From positions 18,268 through 82,267 of the forward strand of contig NZ_LZJW01000141.1 in the NCBI RefSeq assembly GCF_001667885.1: a stretch of 64,000 nucleotides of DNA. The letters are read 5' to 3'. A model generated the notes under the pieces. That model saw only the letters and a program-made list of their open reading frames with translations, did no database searches and was not told where the DNA came from. Position numbers and translations under genes: made by a program. This DNA is from Mycobacterium scrofulaceum. Its GTDB lineage: Bacteria > Actinomycetota > Actinomycetes > Mycobacteriales > Mycobacteriaceae. Of this stretch, positions 26,625-33,788 are shown in pieces. The first letter of the stretch is position 1. Every line of letters begins with the position of its first letter.

Positions 26625-28081
26625 GCCAGCTGCTTGCTGCGCAGCGACGCCAACGACGACCATTTGAGCGGGCCGACCGCAGCGCTGGTGGCCAGGTAGA
26701 CCGCGGCGGCGGCCAGCAGAATGAGCACGACATGCTGGCCCGCGAGCAGCAGTGTCACCGCGACACTGGCGGCCGTCGGGATCAGCACGCGCAGCAAGAA
26801 CTTCACCGGCGTACGGTAACCGCACCGGCGGTGCAGCCACCAGCTGCTGAACAGCATGTTGAAGAATTCCGTACACACCAGCGCGATGCCGGGCCCGACC
26901 GCGCCGAGACGGCCGTCGAGAACCAGGTTCAGCGTGACATTGACGATCAGGGTGGCGACCGTCAACCACAGCAAGACCTTCTGGTGGTGGCTGGCGACCA
27001 GACCCTGACCGAGGGTGCCGCCGACGAACCGCAGCGCCGCCGCGATGAACAGCAGCGCCAGCGTCGGCGTTCCCCGTGCGACGAACGCCTTGTCGCCGAA
27101 GAACGCGATCAACGGTCCGGCCAGCAGCGCTCCGACCACCGCGACGGGAACCGCCGCGAAGTACATGAGCTCGACGCTGCGACGCAGGAAGGCGGCGAAC
27201 GCCGCCACGTCACGCGCATACAGTTCGGTGCCCGTCGACAGCGTCGCCTTGAGGAACACCAGCGACACCACGATGGTGTTGAACGCGATCGTCAACGCCA
27301 GCCCATAGACGCCCACCTCGGAGTGGGTGTTGAGCAACGACAGGATCACGCCGTCGGCGCGGGTGTAAAGGATTCCGACGACGAGGAATCCGATCAGGGG
27401 CAGGGTTTCCCGTAACAGGTCCGCGGCCTCGCGCAGGGCGAACACCGGGCGCACCGAGATGTGCCGCATCGCCGCGGCGCCCTGGATCAGCAGCTGCACG
27501 GCCGGCGGAATGAGCTGTGCCACCGCGAACCAGATGACGTTCGAGTGCGTGGAGACCAACACCGCGACCATGGCCAGGGTGGCCGTCCGGGCGACGACGT
27601 CGGAGATGGCCACCGCGGAGAACCGGACGGTGGCCAGAAACACCGGCTCGAAGCGGGTGGTCATGGTCTGCAGCAGCAGGCCACCGGACAGCACCACCAG
27701 CATGACCCGCACGTCGTAGTCGTGATAAACGAGCAGCCCCGAGACGGCAGCCAGCGCCGCGAGCGGGACGCAGTAGAGCAGGGCCAGTCCGCTGTTGACG
27801 CGCACCAGTCGTTCGAGGTCGCCGCGGCCGGAGGTGACGCGGCGGACGATCACGGTCGCGACCCCGAGATCGGCGAAGCTGTTCCACATTCCCACGAACG
27901 CGACCGCGATGGAGAGCTGGCCGTAGCGACCCGGACCCAGATAGCGCGCGGTCATGGCGACGGAGACCACCGAGGCCAGCATTCCCAGTGCGCGGCAGAT
28001 CAGTTGGATCGAGAAGGCGTGAGCCATCCGGGAGAGCGGCACCGACGGGACGACCGCCTCGGGCGTCGTCGGCTCGGTCAT
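26621..28081 (-). CDS. Wzx-type polysaccharide flippase
   Basis: Membrane protein of 486 residues with about 12-14 hydrophobic segments. The N-terminus (LICRALGMLASVVSVAMTARYLGPGRYGQLSIA) is typical of the oligosaccharidyl-lipid flippase/MOP family. It should move the lipid-linked repeat unit across the membrane. It sits between the initiating transferase gene (gap of 6 bases) and a glycosyltransferase gene (4-base overlap). With the Wzy-like and Wzc-like proteins it completes the Wzx/Wzy set. Other MOP transporters (MurJ-like) are less likely, given the gene company. Confidence 0.85.
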   Translation of the reverse strand: MTEPTTPEAVVPSVPLSRMAHAFSIQLICRALGMLASVVSVAMTARYLGPGRYGQLSIAVAFVGMWNSFADLGVATVIVRRVTSGRGDLERLVRVNSGLALLYCVPLAALAAVSGLLVYHDYDVRVMLVVLSGGLLLQTMTTRFEPVFLATVRFSAVAISDVVARTATLAMVAVLVSTHSNVIWFAVAQLIPPAVQLLIQGAAAMRHISVRPVFALREAADLLRETLPLIGFLVVGILYTRADGVILSLLNTHSEVGVYGLALTIAFNTIVVSLVFLKATLSTGTELYARDVAAFAAFLRRSVELMYFAAVPVAVVGALLAGPLIAFFGDKAFVARGTPTLALLFIAAALRFVGGTLGQGLVASHHQKVLLWLTVATLIVNVTLNLVLDGRLGAVGPGIALVCTEFFNMLFSSWWLHRRCGYRTPVKFLLRVLIPTAASVAVTLLLAGQHVVLILLAAAAVYLATSAAVGPLKWSSLASLRSKQLA

Positions 28082-28087
28082 GACTCC

Positions 28088-29674
28088 CTAGTATGCGCCG
28101 TGACTGGTGAGAACGGCCTTAATCGTCTTGGCGATGATCATGAGATCACCCGACATCGACCAGTTGTCGACGTAGGACAGGTCCAACCGCACCGACTCTT
28201 CCCACGAGAGGTCCGATCGGCCGCTCACTTGCCACAGCCCGCTGACCCCCGGCTTCACCAACAGTCGCCGCTTGACGTCGCCGTCGTAGTTTTCGACCTC
28301 TCGGCGCAGCGGGGGCCGCGGGCCGACGACGCTCATGTCACCCTTGAGCACGTTGATGAACTGGGGCAGTTCGTCGATGCTGAACCTGCGCAGGATCCTG
28401 CCGACGGGGGTGACCCGCGGGTCCTCGCGCATCTTGAACAGCATGCCGCCGGCGCTCTCGTTCAGCGCCAGCAGGTGCTCGATCTGGGTGTCGGCACCGT
28501 CGACCATGGTCCGGAACTTCAGCATCCTGAAGGGCTTGCCGTCGATGCCGATCCGTTCGGAGGAGTAGAACACCGGGCCCTTGCTGGTGAGCTTGACGGC
28601 GACGGCCGCCGCGATGAGGACGGGGGCCGTCGCGATCAGGGCCGCCAGTGAGAACAGGAAGTCAAACACCTGCTTCTGAAAGCGTTGCGTGCCTTCGTAT
28701 TGCGGCTTCTCGACGTGCAGCAGCGGCATCCCCGCAGTGGGGCGTAGGGTCAGGCGGGCTTCCGCCACGTCCATAACTCCTGGCGAGACCACGACGTCGA
28801 CGTCCATGGTCTCCAACTGCCACATCAGCTCTCGGATCCCGTGCATGCCGAAGTGGTCCGTCTGGGTGACCGCCACCGTGTCGGCGCCACAGGTCTGGAT
28901 GGCGGCCACGGCGTGGGAGACGTCACCGAGGATCGGCACCGCACGGCCGCCGAGGGTGATGGTGTTGCCGCGCGGTGGCCCGTAGCCCGGAATGCAAACG
29001 CCCACCACCAGGTATCCGTCCAGCGGGTTGCGGGAGAGTTCGTGGGCGAGGTGGGACACCGCCTTCCGGTCGCCGATCGCCAGTACCGTCGTCTGGCACT
29101 GGCCGTTCGCGCGCATCTGCCGGATGTGCTTGCGCCACAGGCTGCGGCTGCCCAGCAGGCCCATGGTGCCGACCGGCAGCGCGATCGCCAGGTATCCGCG
29201 CGCCAGGTCGACCTTGGCGAGCAAGGTCACCATCGCGATGATTCCGAACGTCCAGAACGATGCGCTGCCGATCCGGCGGTACTCGTCGATGCCGGCACCG
29301 ATGACTCGCGGTGAGCGCGTTTGGAATACCGCCAGCGACGACAGCCACAGCGCCGCAAAGAGGAATGACAGCATCGTCATCGCGACGTCCGAGTAACCCG
29401 AGGTGTTGGCGATTTCGCCGAATCGGACGTACTGCGCCAGGAGCACCGACGCGCACACGATCACCGTGTCGCTGATGCGCAGGTGGTGCGAATACTGGTG
29501 CTGCCAACGCCGGATGGCGTTGCCACCGGTCGAGGGTGTCGCGGCCGGGGTGGCGGGCAGGGCGCCGGTCCGGCGGCTGGGCAGCGACGCCATGGCGGCC
29601 GGTTTCCGCTTGGTCGGACCGGGTTCGGCGTGCACGATGTCCACCAATTCCTGGGTCATCAACGGGTTAGACAT
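28088..29674 (-). CDS. Polyprenyl-phosphate sugar-1-phosphate transferase (initiating enzyme)
   Basis: Integral membrane enzyme of 528 residues that attaches the first sugar phosphate to a polyprenyl phosphate. A region with four to five membrane segments (about 70-190) and a Rossmann-like middle part (VLAIGDRKAVSHLA) precede the catalytic bacterial sugar transferase domain (about 330-528). That domain shows KFRTMVDGA, RRFSIDELPQFINVL, GDMSVVGPRPP and KPGVSGLWQVSGRS. Length fits the WbaP/ExoY long type. ATG 29674 overlaps the RmlC-like gene by 16 bases. Identity of the first sugar is unknown. Confidence 0.9.
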   Translation of the reverse strand: MSNPLMTQELVDIVHAEPGPTKRKPAAMASLPSRRTGALPATPAATPSTGGNAIRRWQHQYSHHLRISDTVIVCASVLLAQYVRFGEIANTSGYSDVAMTMLSFLFAALWLSSLAVFQTRSPRVIGAGIDEYRRIGSASFWTFGIIAMVTLLAKVDLARGYLAIALPVGTMGLLGSRSLWRKHIRQMRANGQCQTTVLAIGDRKAVSHLAHELSRNPLDGYLVVGVCIPGYGPPRGNTITLGGRAVPILGDVSHAVAAIQTCGADTVAVTQTDHFGMHGIRELMWQLETMDVDVVVSPGVMDVAEARLTLRPTAGMPLLHVEKPQYEGTQRFQKQVFDFLFSLAALIATAPVLIAAAVAVKLTSKGPVFYSSERIGIDGKPFRMLKFRTMVDGADTQIEHLLALNESAGGMLFKMREDPRVTPVGRILRRFSIDELPQFINVLKGDMSVVGPRPPLRREVENYDGDVKRRLLVKPGVSGLWQVSGRSDLSWEESVRLDLSYVDNWSMSGDLMIIAKTIKAVLTSHGAY

Positions 29675-30231
29675 GACGCTGCACTCTCGATCGAAGCGAA
29701 GCTCGGCGTTCGCGATGGCCAACTGGCATCCTGTTCGGAGATGACGGTGACCGGCAGCGGCCACACGATCCCGAATTCCGGGTCCGCCCAGTGGAATCCC
29801 TGGGCGTCGGACGGTGCGGGCTCCCCGCCGACCTGGTAGCTGACTTCCGTGTTGTCGATCAGCGTTTGGAAGCCGTGGGCGACAAACGGCGGCAGGAACA
29901 GCGCCCGGTAGTTGTCGGCGCTCAACTCGACCATGACGTGGTCGCCGTAGGTCTGCGAGCCGGGGCGGATGTCGACCGCGACGGCGGCGATCGCGCCGCG
30001 GGTGCAGCGAACCACCTGGGTCTGAGCGTAGGGCGGCACCCGGTGGTGCAGACCCCGCACGGTGCCGCGGGTGTAATTGAAGTAGATGTTGGTCTGGGTG
30101 ACGTCGAAACTCAGCCCGCGGTCGGCGAATTCGTCGGCACAAAAGGAACGGGAAGAGAAGCCGCGATGGTCGCGTTGCGGCTCGAGGTCAATGATCGTCA
30201 CGCCGGCGATCTGGGTGGGCGTGTACTTCAT
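29659..30231 (-). CDS. RmlC-type dTDP-4-keto-6-deoxyhexose 3,5-epimerase
   Basis: Cupin epimerase of 190 residues. LEPQRDHRGFSSRSF, TQTNIYFNYTRGTVRGLHH (with the catalytic histidine), VVRCTRGAIAAVAVDIRPGS, FVAHGFQTL and YQVGGEPAP follow RmlC closely. It should act on a dTDP-4-keto-6-deoxyhexose and so supplies a deoxysugar. The rest of the dTDP-rhamnose pathway is not in this window. ATG 30231 has AAGGAG at 6 bases. The upstream PPE gene ends 44 bases before it on the same strand; the next gene overlaps by 16 bases. Confidence 0.87.
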   Translation of the reverse strand: MKYTPTQIAGVTIIDLEPQRDHRGFSSRSFCADEFADRGLSFDVTQTNIYFNYTRGTVRGLHHRVPPYAQTQVVRCTRGAIAAVAVDIRPGSQTYGDHVMVELSADNYRALFLPPFVAHGFQTLIDNTEVSYQVGGEPAPSDAQGFHWADPEFGIVWPLPVTVISEQDASWPSRTPSFASIESAASCLTR

Positions 30232-30275
30232 TCACCGCTCCTTGGGTAACGGGTGGTTTTCGGTCGCGTCATGGC

Positions 30276-31490
30276 CTACGCGTATCCGCCAGAGGGTGGG
30301 CGCGTCATCACGGTCGGGATAACGCCGTACCGGGGGCCGAGGTTCTTGCCCGACGCGGCGGCCAGGCGCGGCAGCGAGCCCATGATGCTGGGCGGCGTGT
30401 TGGCGCCGGCGAGGCTGATCGTCGGCAGCGCCGAGGCCGCGCTGTGTGCCGCAGGTATCACACTCGTCCAGCTCGCCGGAACCGCCAGCGGCCCGAGCGA
30501 GGCCGCGCTGCCGAGACTGCCGACGACGCCCGAACCGAGGGATCCGAGCGAGCCGAGCGCGCCCGCACCGGTGCTCGCCGCGCTGGCCGCCCCGGCGGCC
30601 GCGGTGCCCGCGGCCTGCATCGCCCCGTTCGCCAGGCCCTGGGCGGTCTGGGCCATGCCGAGGATGGAGGACATTCCGTACAGCGGGGTCGCGCCCGCCA
30701 TGAAGTAGGTGGGCAGCGAGCTCGGCAGGCTGGACGCGAGGCTGTCCATCAGCGACGAGCTCGCTGAGCTGGTCGCGGTACCGGCGGTGCCCGCGGTGCC
30801 GGTGCCGATATCGGCCAGGGTGCTGGTGCTGGCGGTCATCGGTGACGAAAGCCCGTGCAGCGCATTGGGAACCGAGGACATCACGTGCGACAGGGAAGTG
30901 TGCGTCGCCGCCAGCGTTTCGGCCTGGGCCAACGCGCTGCCCTGGTTCGCCACCCCGGCCGGGTTGACGACGTCGGGCGGCGGGTTGAACGGTGTCACGT
31001 CGCACGCGGCCGCCGAACCCGCGGCGTACTGGTACATCGCCGCCGCGTCCTGCGCCCACATCTCCCCGTATTCGGCCTCGGTGGCCGCGATCGCGGCCGA
31101 GTTCTGGCCGAAGAAGTTGGTCGCGACCAGCGTCGCGAGCTGGACGCGGTTGGCGGCGACGGCCGGCGGGGGAACGGTCATCGCGAAGGCGGCCTCGTAG
31201 ATCTCCACGGCGAGCCTGGCCTGGCCGGCGGTCTCCGCGGCCTGGGCGGCCGCGCCGGCGGTCCACGCCATGAAAGGAGCGAACGCGGACGCCATGGTCA
31301 ACGACGAGGGACCCAACCAGCGGCCGGTCGTCAATCCGGCGATCACCGAGCGGTAACAGCTTGAGGCGGAATGCAATTCGGCGGCAAGGCCGTCCCAGGC
31401 CGCCGAGGCCGCCACCAGCGAAACCGGCCCGGGGCCGGCATACATCCGCGCGGAATTGAACTCCGGCGGGAACGCCCCGAAATCGATCAC
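30276..31490 (-). CDS. PPE family protein
   Basis: PPE protein of 404 residues. The N-terminal PPE domain (about 1-175) begins IDFGAFPPEFNSARMYAGPG and has the WxG turn in TGRWLGPSS. The rest is rich in Ala, Ser and Gly. GPLAVPASW near residue 345 fits the GxxSVPxxW region of the SVP-type group with Ala for Ser. PPE proteins are usually exported by type VII secretion with a PE partner; no PE gene is next to it. GTG 31490 starts one base after the stop of a 71-codon ORF. The gene lies 44 bases upstream of the RmlC-like gene and could lead the minus-strand sugar operon. Confidence 0.93.
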   Translation of the reverse strand: MIDFGAFPPEFNSARMYAGPGPVSLVAASAAWDGLAAELHSASSCYRSVIAGLTTGRWLGPSSLTMASAFAPFMAWTAGAAAQAAETAGQARLAVEIYEAAFAMTVPPPAVAANRVQLATLVATNFFGQNSAAIAATEAEYGEMWAQDAAAMYQYAAGSAAACDVTPFNPPPDVVNPAGVANQGSALAQAETLAATHTSLSHVMSSVPNALHGLSSPMTASTSTLADIGTGTAGTAGTATSSASSSLMDSLASSLPSSLPTYFMAGATPLYGMSSILGMAQTAQGLANGAMQAAGTAAAGAASAASTGAGALGSLGSLGSGVVGSLGSAASLGPLAVPASWTSVIPAAHSAASALPTISLAGANTPPSIMGSLPRLAAASGKNLGPRYGVIPTVMTRPPSGGYA

Positions 31491-31491
31491 G

Positions 31492-31707
31492 TCAGACCTC
31501 GGTCCCGGTGGCGGTGCGCAAACGGCTGATCGCCGGGCCGTACCCGAAGAGCGCGATGGCGGCGTTGAACATACCTAAAGTATGGATTACAGGAGAACCC
31601 GTGCCGAAGAGTATTTGGCCTGCGATGGCGAAGGTCCTTTGTCCCTTTCCGGGTCTTCTACCTGCTGACGCCGCCAGTGCGCGTGGCCTCGTGGTCACGA
31701 CCGGCAT
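31492..31707 (-). CDS. Small ORF coupled to the PPE gene, unknown function
   Basis: A 71-codon frame with a strong AAGGAGA ribosome-binding site 5 bases before ATG 31707. It ends one base before the PPE start, so translation is likely coupled. The peptide starts MPVVTTRPRALAASAG and has one mildly hydrophobic stretch (residues about 26-55), but I recognise no domain. A shorter start at the internal ATG (MFNAAIALFGYG) is possible. The sequence may be a real small protein or only a coupling leader. Confidence 0.5.
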   Translation of the reverse strand: MPVVTTRPRALAASAGRRPGKGQRTFAIAGQILFGTGSPVIHTLGMFNAAIALFGYGPAISRLRTATGTEV

Positions 31708-31795
31708 GTGCGTCTCCTTACCTGCTGCGGCTGGGCCGAAATCGGCCGTTCTTGGCGCTTAGCTGGGCGAACCGGGAGTTTGAGCCGCCCCACCC

Positions 31796-31845
31796 TACAA
31801 ACTGACATTGTGATAATAGCGTACGAAACATACTAATAGTTTGTA
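31796..31845. promoter_or_regulatory. Repeated TACAAAC-type half-sites, candidate operator
   Basis: TACAAAC (31796-31802), TACGAAAC (31822-31829) and GTTTGTA (31839-31845) are related half-sites. The last two form an inverted repeat with a 9-base centre. They enclose the TATTAT element of the minus-strand promoter. A TetR protein encoded next door is an obvious candidate binder. Confidence 0.4.
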
Positions 31846-31902
31846 AAGAGGGGTGTGATCTGCACTACAGGTATTTACACAAGCGTCAAGCCGGGCGCCC
31901 GT

Positions 31903-31921
31903 GGCTGCTAACCTCAGACGT
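31903..31921 (+). promoter_or_regulatory. Extended -10 promoter motif of the first TetR gene
   Basis: GGCTGCTAACCTCAGACGT contains TGC-TAACCT (TGN-TANNNT). An almost identical 19-base block, 15 of 19 positions equal, lies before the second TetR gene at 32876-32894. The predicted transcription start is near 31921. Confidence 0.45.
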
Positions 31922-32156
31922 GGCCCATGTACTGCCCGGGGGTGGCCGGTCGGTGTCGTTCAAGACCGCCCAAGAACCGAGGTGTATGCCCTGCTCATCA
32001 ACCTGACGGCGATCGACCAGGCCCGGGTCGCAACACCCGGCGAGATCGGTCGCATCGTCCACGCCAACGTCGCGGAGCCCGGCATCCCGGCCGGGTCCAC
32101 GCCGCCGCGCCCGGGTCACACCCGGCGGGCCGACGAGAGCTGAGCTGGCAGATTCC

Positions 32157-32834
32157 ATGACTACCCACTCGACCGATGGACGAGCCGACGCGACGCGTCG
32201 GCAGATCCTGCGCGCCGCCTCGCACCAGTTCGCGCGCAGGCCGTACCACGACGTCGGTCTTGACGACATCCTGGCCGAGGCCCAACTGACCAAGGGCGCG
32301 ATGTACTTCCACTTCAAGTCCAAACACGCCCTGGCGGTGGAGCTCATCGACAAGCAGATCGCCGCGGCCACCGTCGCGGTCGGAGACCTATTGACGCGGG
32401 GGCTTTCGGGCCTGGAAACCCTTATCGACTTCTCGTACCTGATCGCCGTCCAAGACATCAAGACCGATCTGGTCAGGGCCGGCCTGAATCTGATCGAGTC
32501 GGTCGGGCAGTCGGGTGGTCTGCAGGACACGTTGGTGACCGGCTGGGTGGAAGCCCTAGCGGGAGTCGTCCAGCAAGCCATCACCGAGGGTGACATCGAC
32601 GAGCGCTGCGATCCCGCCGCCGTGGGACGGCTGATGGTGTCCCTGCATATGGGGCTGCGCAAAACCAGCAATCTGGACGACCCGGAACGATTCCTCGGCG
32701 ACCTCGAAAAGTGCTGGATGCTGATCTTGGGCGGGATCTTGCAACCGGATCGGGCCGATTACTTCAGCCAATTCCTAAGGCGGCGAGCGGCGCTCGCGGT
32801 CAACGCCAGTTCGAGCGACCAAGGCGAGCCTTAA
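32157..32834 (+). CDS. TetR-family transcriptional regulator (gamma-butyrolactone-receptor-like)
   Basis: DNA-binding repressor type protein of 225 residues. The helix-turn-helix covers about 14-60 (RRQILRAASHQFARRPYHDV to TKGAMYFHFKSKHALA). The KGAMYFHFKSK motif is like that of A-factor/ScbR receptors, although a mycobacterial lactone ligand is not known to me. The ligand domain follows to the end. ATG 32157 is in a weak ribosome-binding context. It resembles the next TetR gene in order of motifs (TKGA-YxHF-SK, AISEGD/AITEGD), so the two are likely old paralogues. Confidence 0.85.
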   Translation: MTTHSTDGRADATRRQILRAASHQFARRPYHDVGLDDILAEAQLTKGAMYFHFKSKHALAVELIDKQIAAATVAVGDLLTRGLSGLETLIDFSYLIAVQDIKTDLVRAGLNLIESVGQSGGLQDTLVTGWVEALAGVVQQAITEGDIDERCDPAAVGRLMVSLHMGLRKTSNLDDPERFLGDLEKCWMLILGGILQPDRADYFSQFLRRRAALAVNASSSDQGEP

Positions 32835-32875
32835 CTCCGACCAGCTTGACCAGACTGCCGACCAGCCGTGGCCGC

Positions 32876-32894
32876 GGCTGCTAACGTTGGACGT
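32876..32894 (+). promoter_or_regulatory. Extended -10 promoter motif of the second TetR gene
   Basis: GGCTGCTAACGTTGGACGT holds TGC-TAACGT and nearly repeats the block at 31903-31921. The predicted start near 32894 leaves a leader of about 70 bases before ATG 32963. Confidence 0.45.
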
Positions 32895-32962
32895 CCTGCG
32901 GTGGATGTGAGCCCACATCATTGACTCCGCGCACCCGACGCGTCTCCGGAGGTGCAAAGACA

Positions 32963-33673
32963 ATGCCGCGCCAGGTCCGATCCGAAGCCACTCGGCGGAA
33001 GATCATCGACGCCGCGATAGAGGTATTCGGGGAAGTCGGGTACGCCGCCGCCGGGTGGGGGGCGATCATCGAGCGGACCGGGATGACCAAAGGCGCCCTC
33101 TACCACCACTTCGATTCGAAGGAGTCGCTGGCGTCCGACATCCTCAAGGAAGGCTCCGAGACGCTGCTCACGGCGTTTGGGAACGTGTGCAAGTCGTCGT
33201 CGCCGGGGCTGGAAAACCTGCTGCACGGCGCCTTCACCATCGTCGTGGTGCTGAACTCGGACAAGACCGTTCGCACAGCCGAGCAATTGGCCTGTGCCTT
33301 AAGCGGATTGAACGAGGCCGCCGGGGACTTCTATGCCGACCTGGCGGCGAAGATCGCCGATGAGGCCAGGCGGGCCATCAGCGAGGGAGACCTTCGCAAA
33401 GAGGTCGACCCCAAAGTGCTCTCCGAATTCCTGGTCGGAGCCATGTTCGGAACGCGGTTGGTATTCAATGCAATAACCCGTCGTGAACCCGGCAGGGGAA
33501 CACCCGTCGACATCGGAAGCCGCCTGCGTCAGATCTTGGAGCTTCTGCTGCCCGGCACCGTGACGGAGGCGTCGCTGCCCTATTTCCAGCAGTTCCTCGG
33601 CCGCGAAGTCATGCGTCATGCCCCAGCCATCGCGGCCCGCCCCGATGCCGACACGGAACCCCTGATCGGCTAG
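32963..33673 (+). CDS. TetR-family transcriptional regulator (gamma-butyrolactone-receptor-like)
   Basis: Regulator of 236 residues. The N-terminal helix-turn-helix runs from TRRKIIDAAIEVFGEVGYAA to TKGALYHHFDSKESLA. The C-terminal ligand-binding part contains SGLNEAAGDFYADLAAKIAD. ATG 32963 is set by GGAGGTG, 10 bases upstream; the open frame further upstream lies in the leader. Preceded by a near copy of the promoter block of the first TetR gene. Possible targets are its own promoter, the BcsB-like gene downstream or the PPE/sugar operon (inference). Confidence 0.87.
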   Translation: MPRQVRSEATRRKIIDAAIEVFGEVGYAAAGWGAIIERTGMTKGALYHHFDSKESLASDILKEGSETLLTAFGNVCKSSSPGLENLLHGAFTIVVVLNSDKTVRTAEQLACALSGLNEAAGDFYADLAAKIADEARRAISEGDLRKEVDPKVLSEFLVGAMFGTRLVFNAITRREPGRGTPVDIGSRLRQILELLLPGTVTEASLPYFQQFLGREVMRHAPAIAARPDADTEPLIG

Positions 33674-33753
33674 AGCTGCACGGCCGGACGGTCGGGCCGG
33701 ATGCGCCACACCCGCTTTCGTGGCCGCCGAGACGGCGATTCAAGTTATTGCGG

Positions 33754-33781
33754 TTGACGCGCATCTCACAATGCATACTGT
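33754..33781 (+). promoter_or_regulatory. SigA-like promoter of the BcsB-like gene
   Basis: TTGACG (33754-33759), 16 bases, TACTGT (33776-33781). The hexamer ends 7 bases before ATG 33789, so transcription should begin on or next to the start codon, giving a leaderless message. Confidence 0.5.
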
Positions 33782-33788
33782 TCCGGTG

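Larger units (their letters stand above)
31708..32156. other. Divergent regulatory region between PPE unit and first TetR gene
   Basis: This gap of about 450 bases holds an unusually AT-rich stretch (31796-31880). On the minus strand TATTAT (31818 down to 31813) is a good -10 for the PPE unit. On the plus strand an extended -10 (TGC TAACCT, 31906-31914) points to the TetR gene, with a leader of about 235 bases. Frames at 31901-32143 and 31927-32160 exist but look non-coding (arginine-rich, no ribosome-binding site). Confidence 0.5.

Noticed and set aside
31901..32160. Plus-strand frames of 77-80 codons before the first TetR gene, one ending in ATGA with it
   Set aside because: Arginine/proline-rich, no ribosome-binding site, and the first begins inside the predicted promoter.
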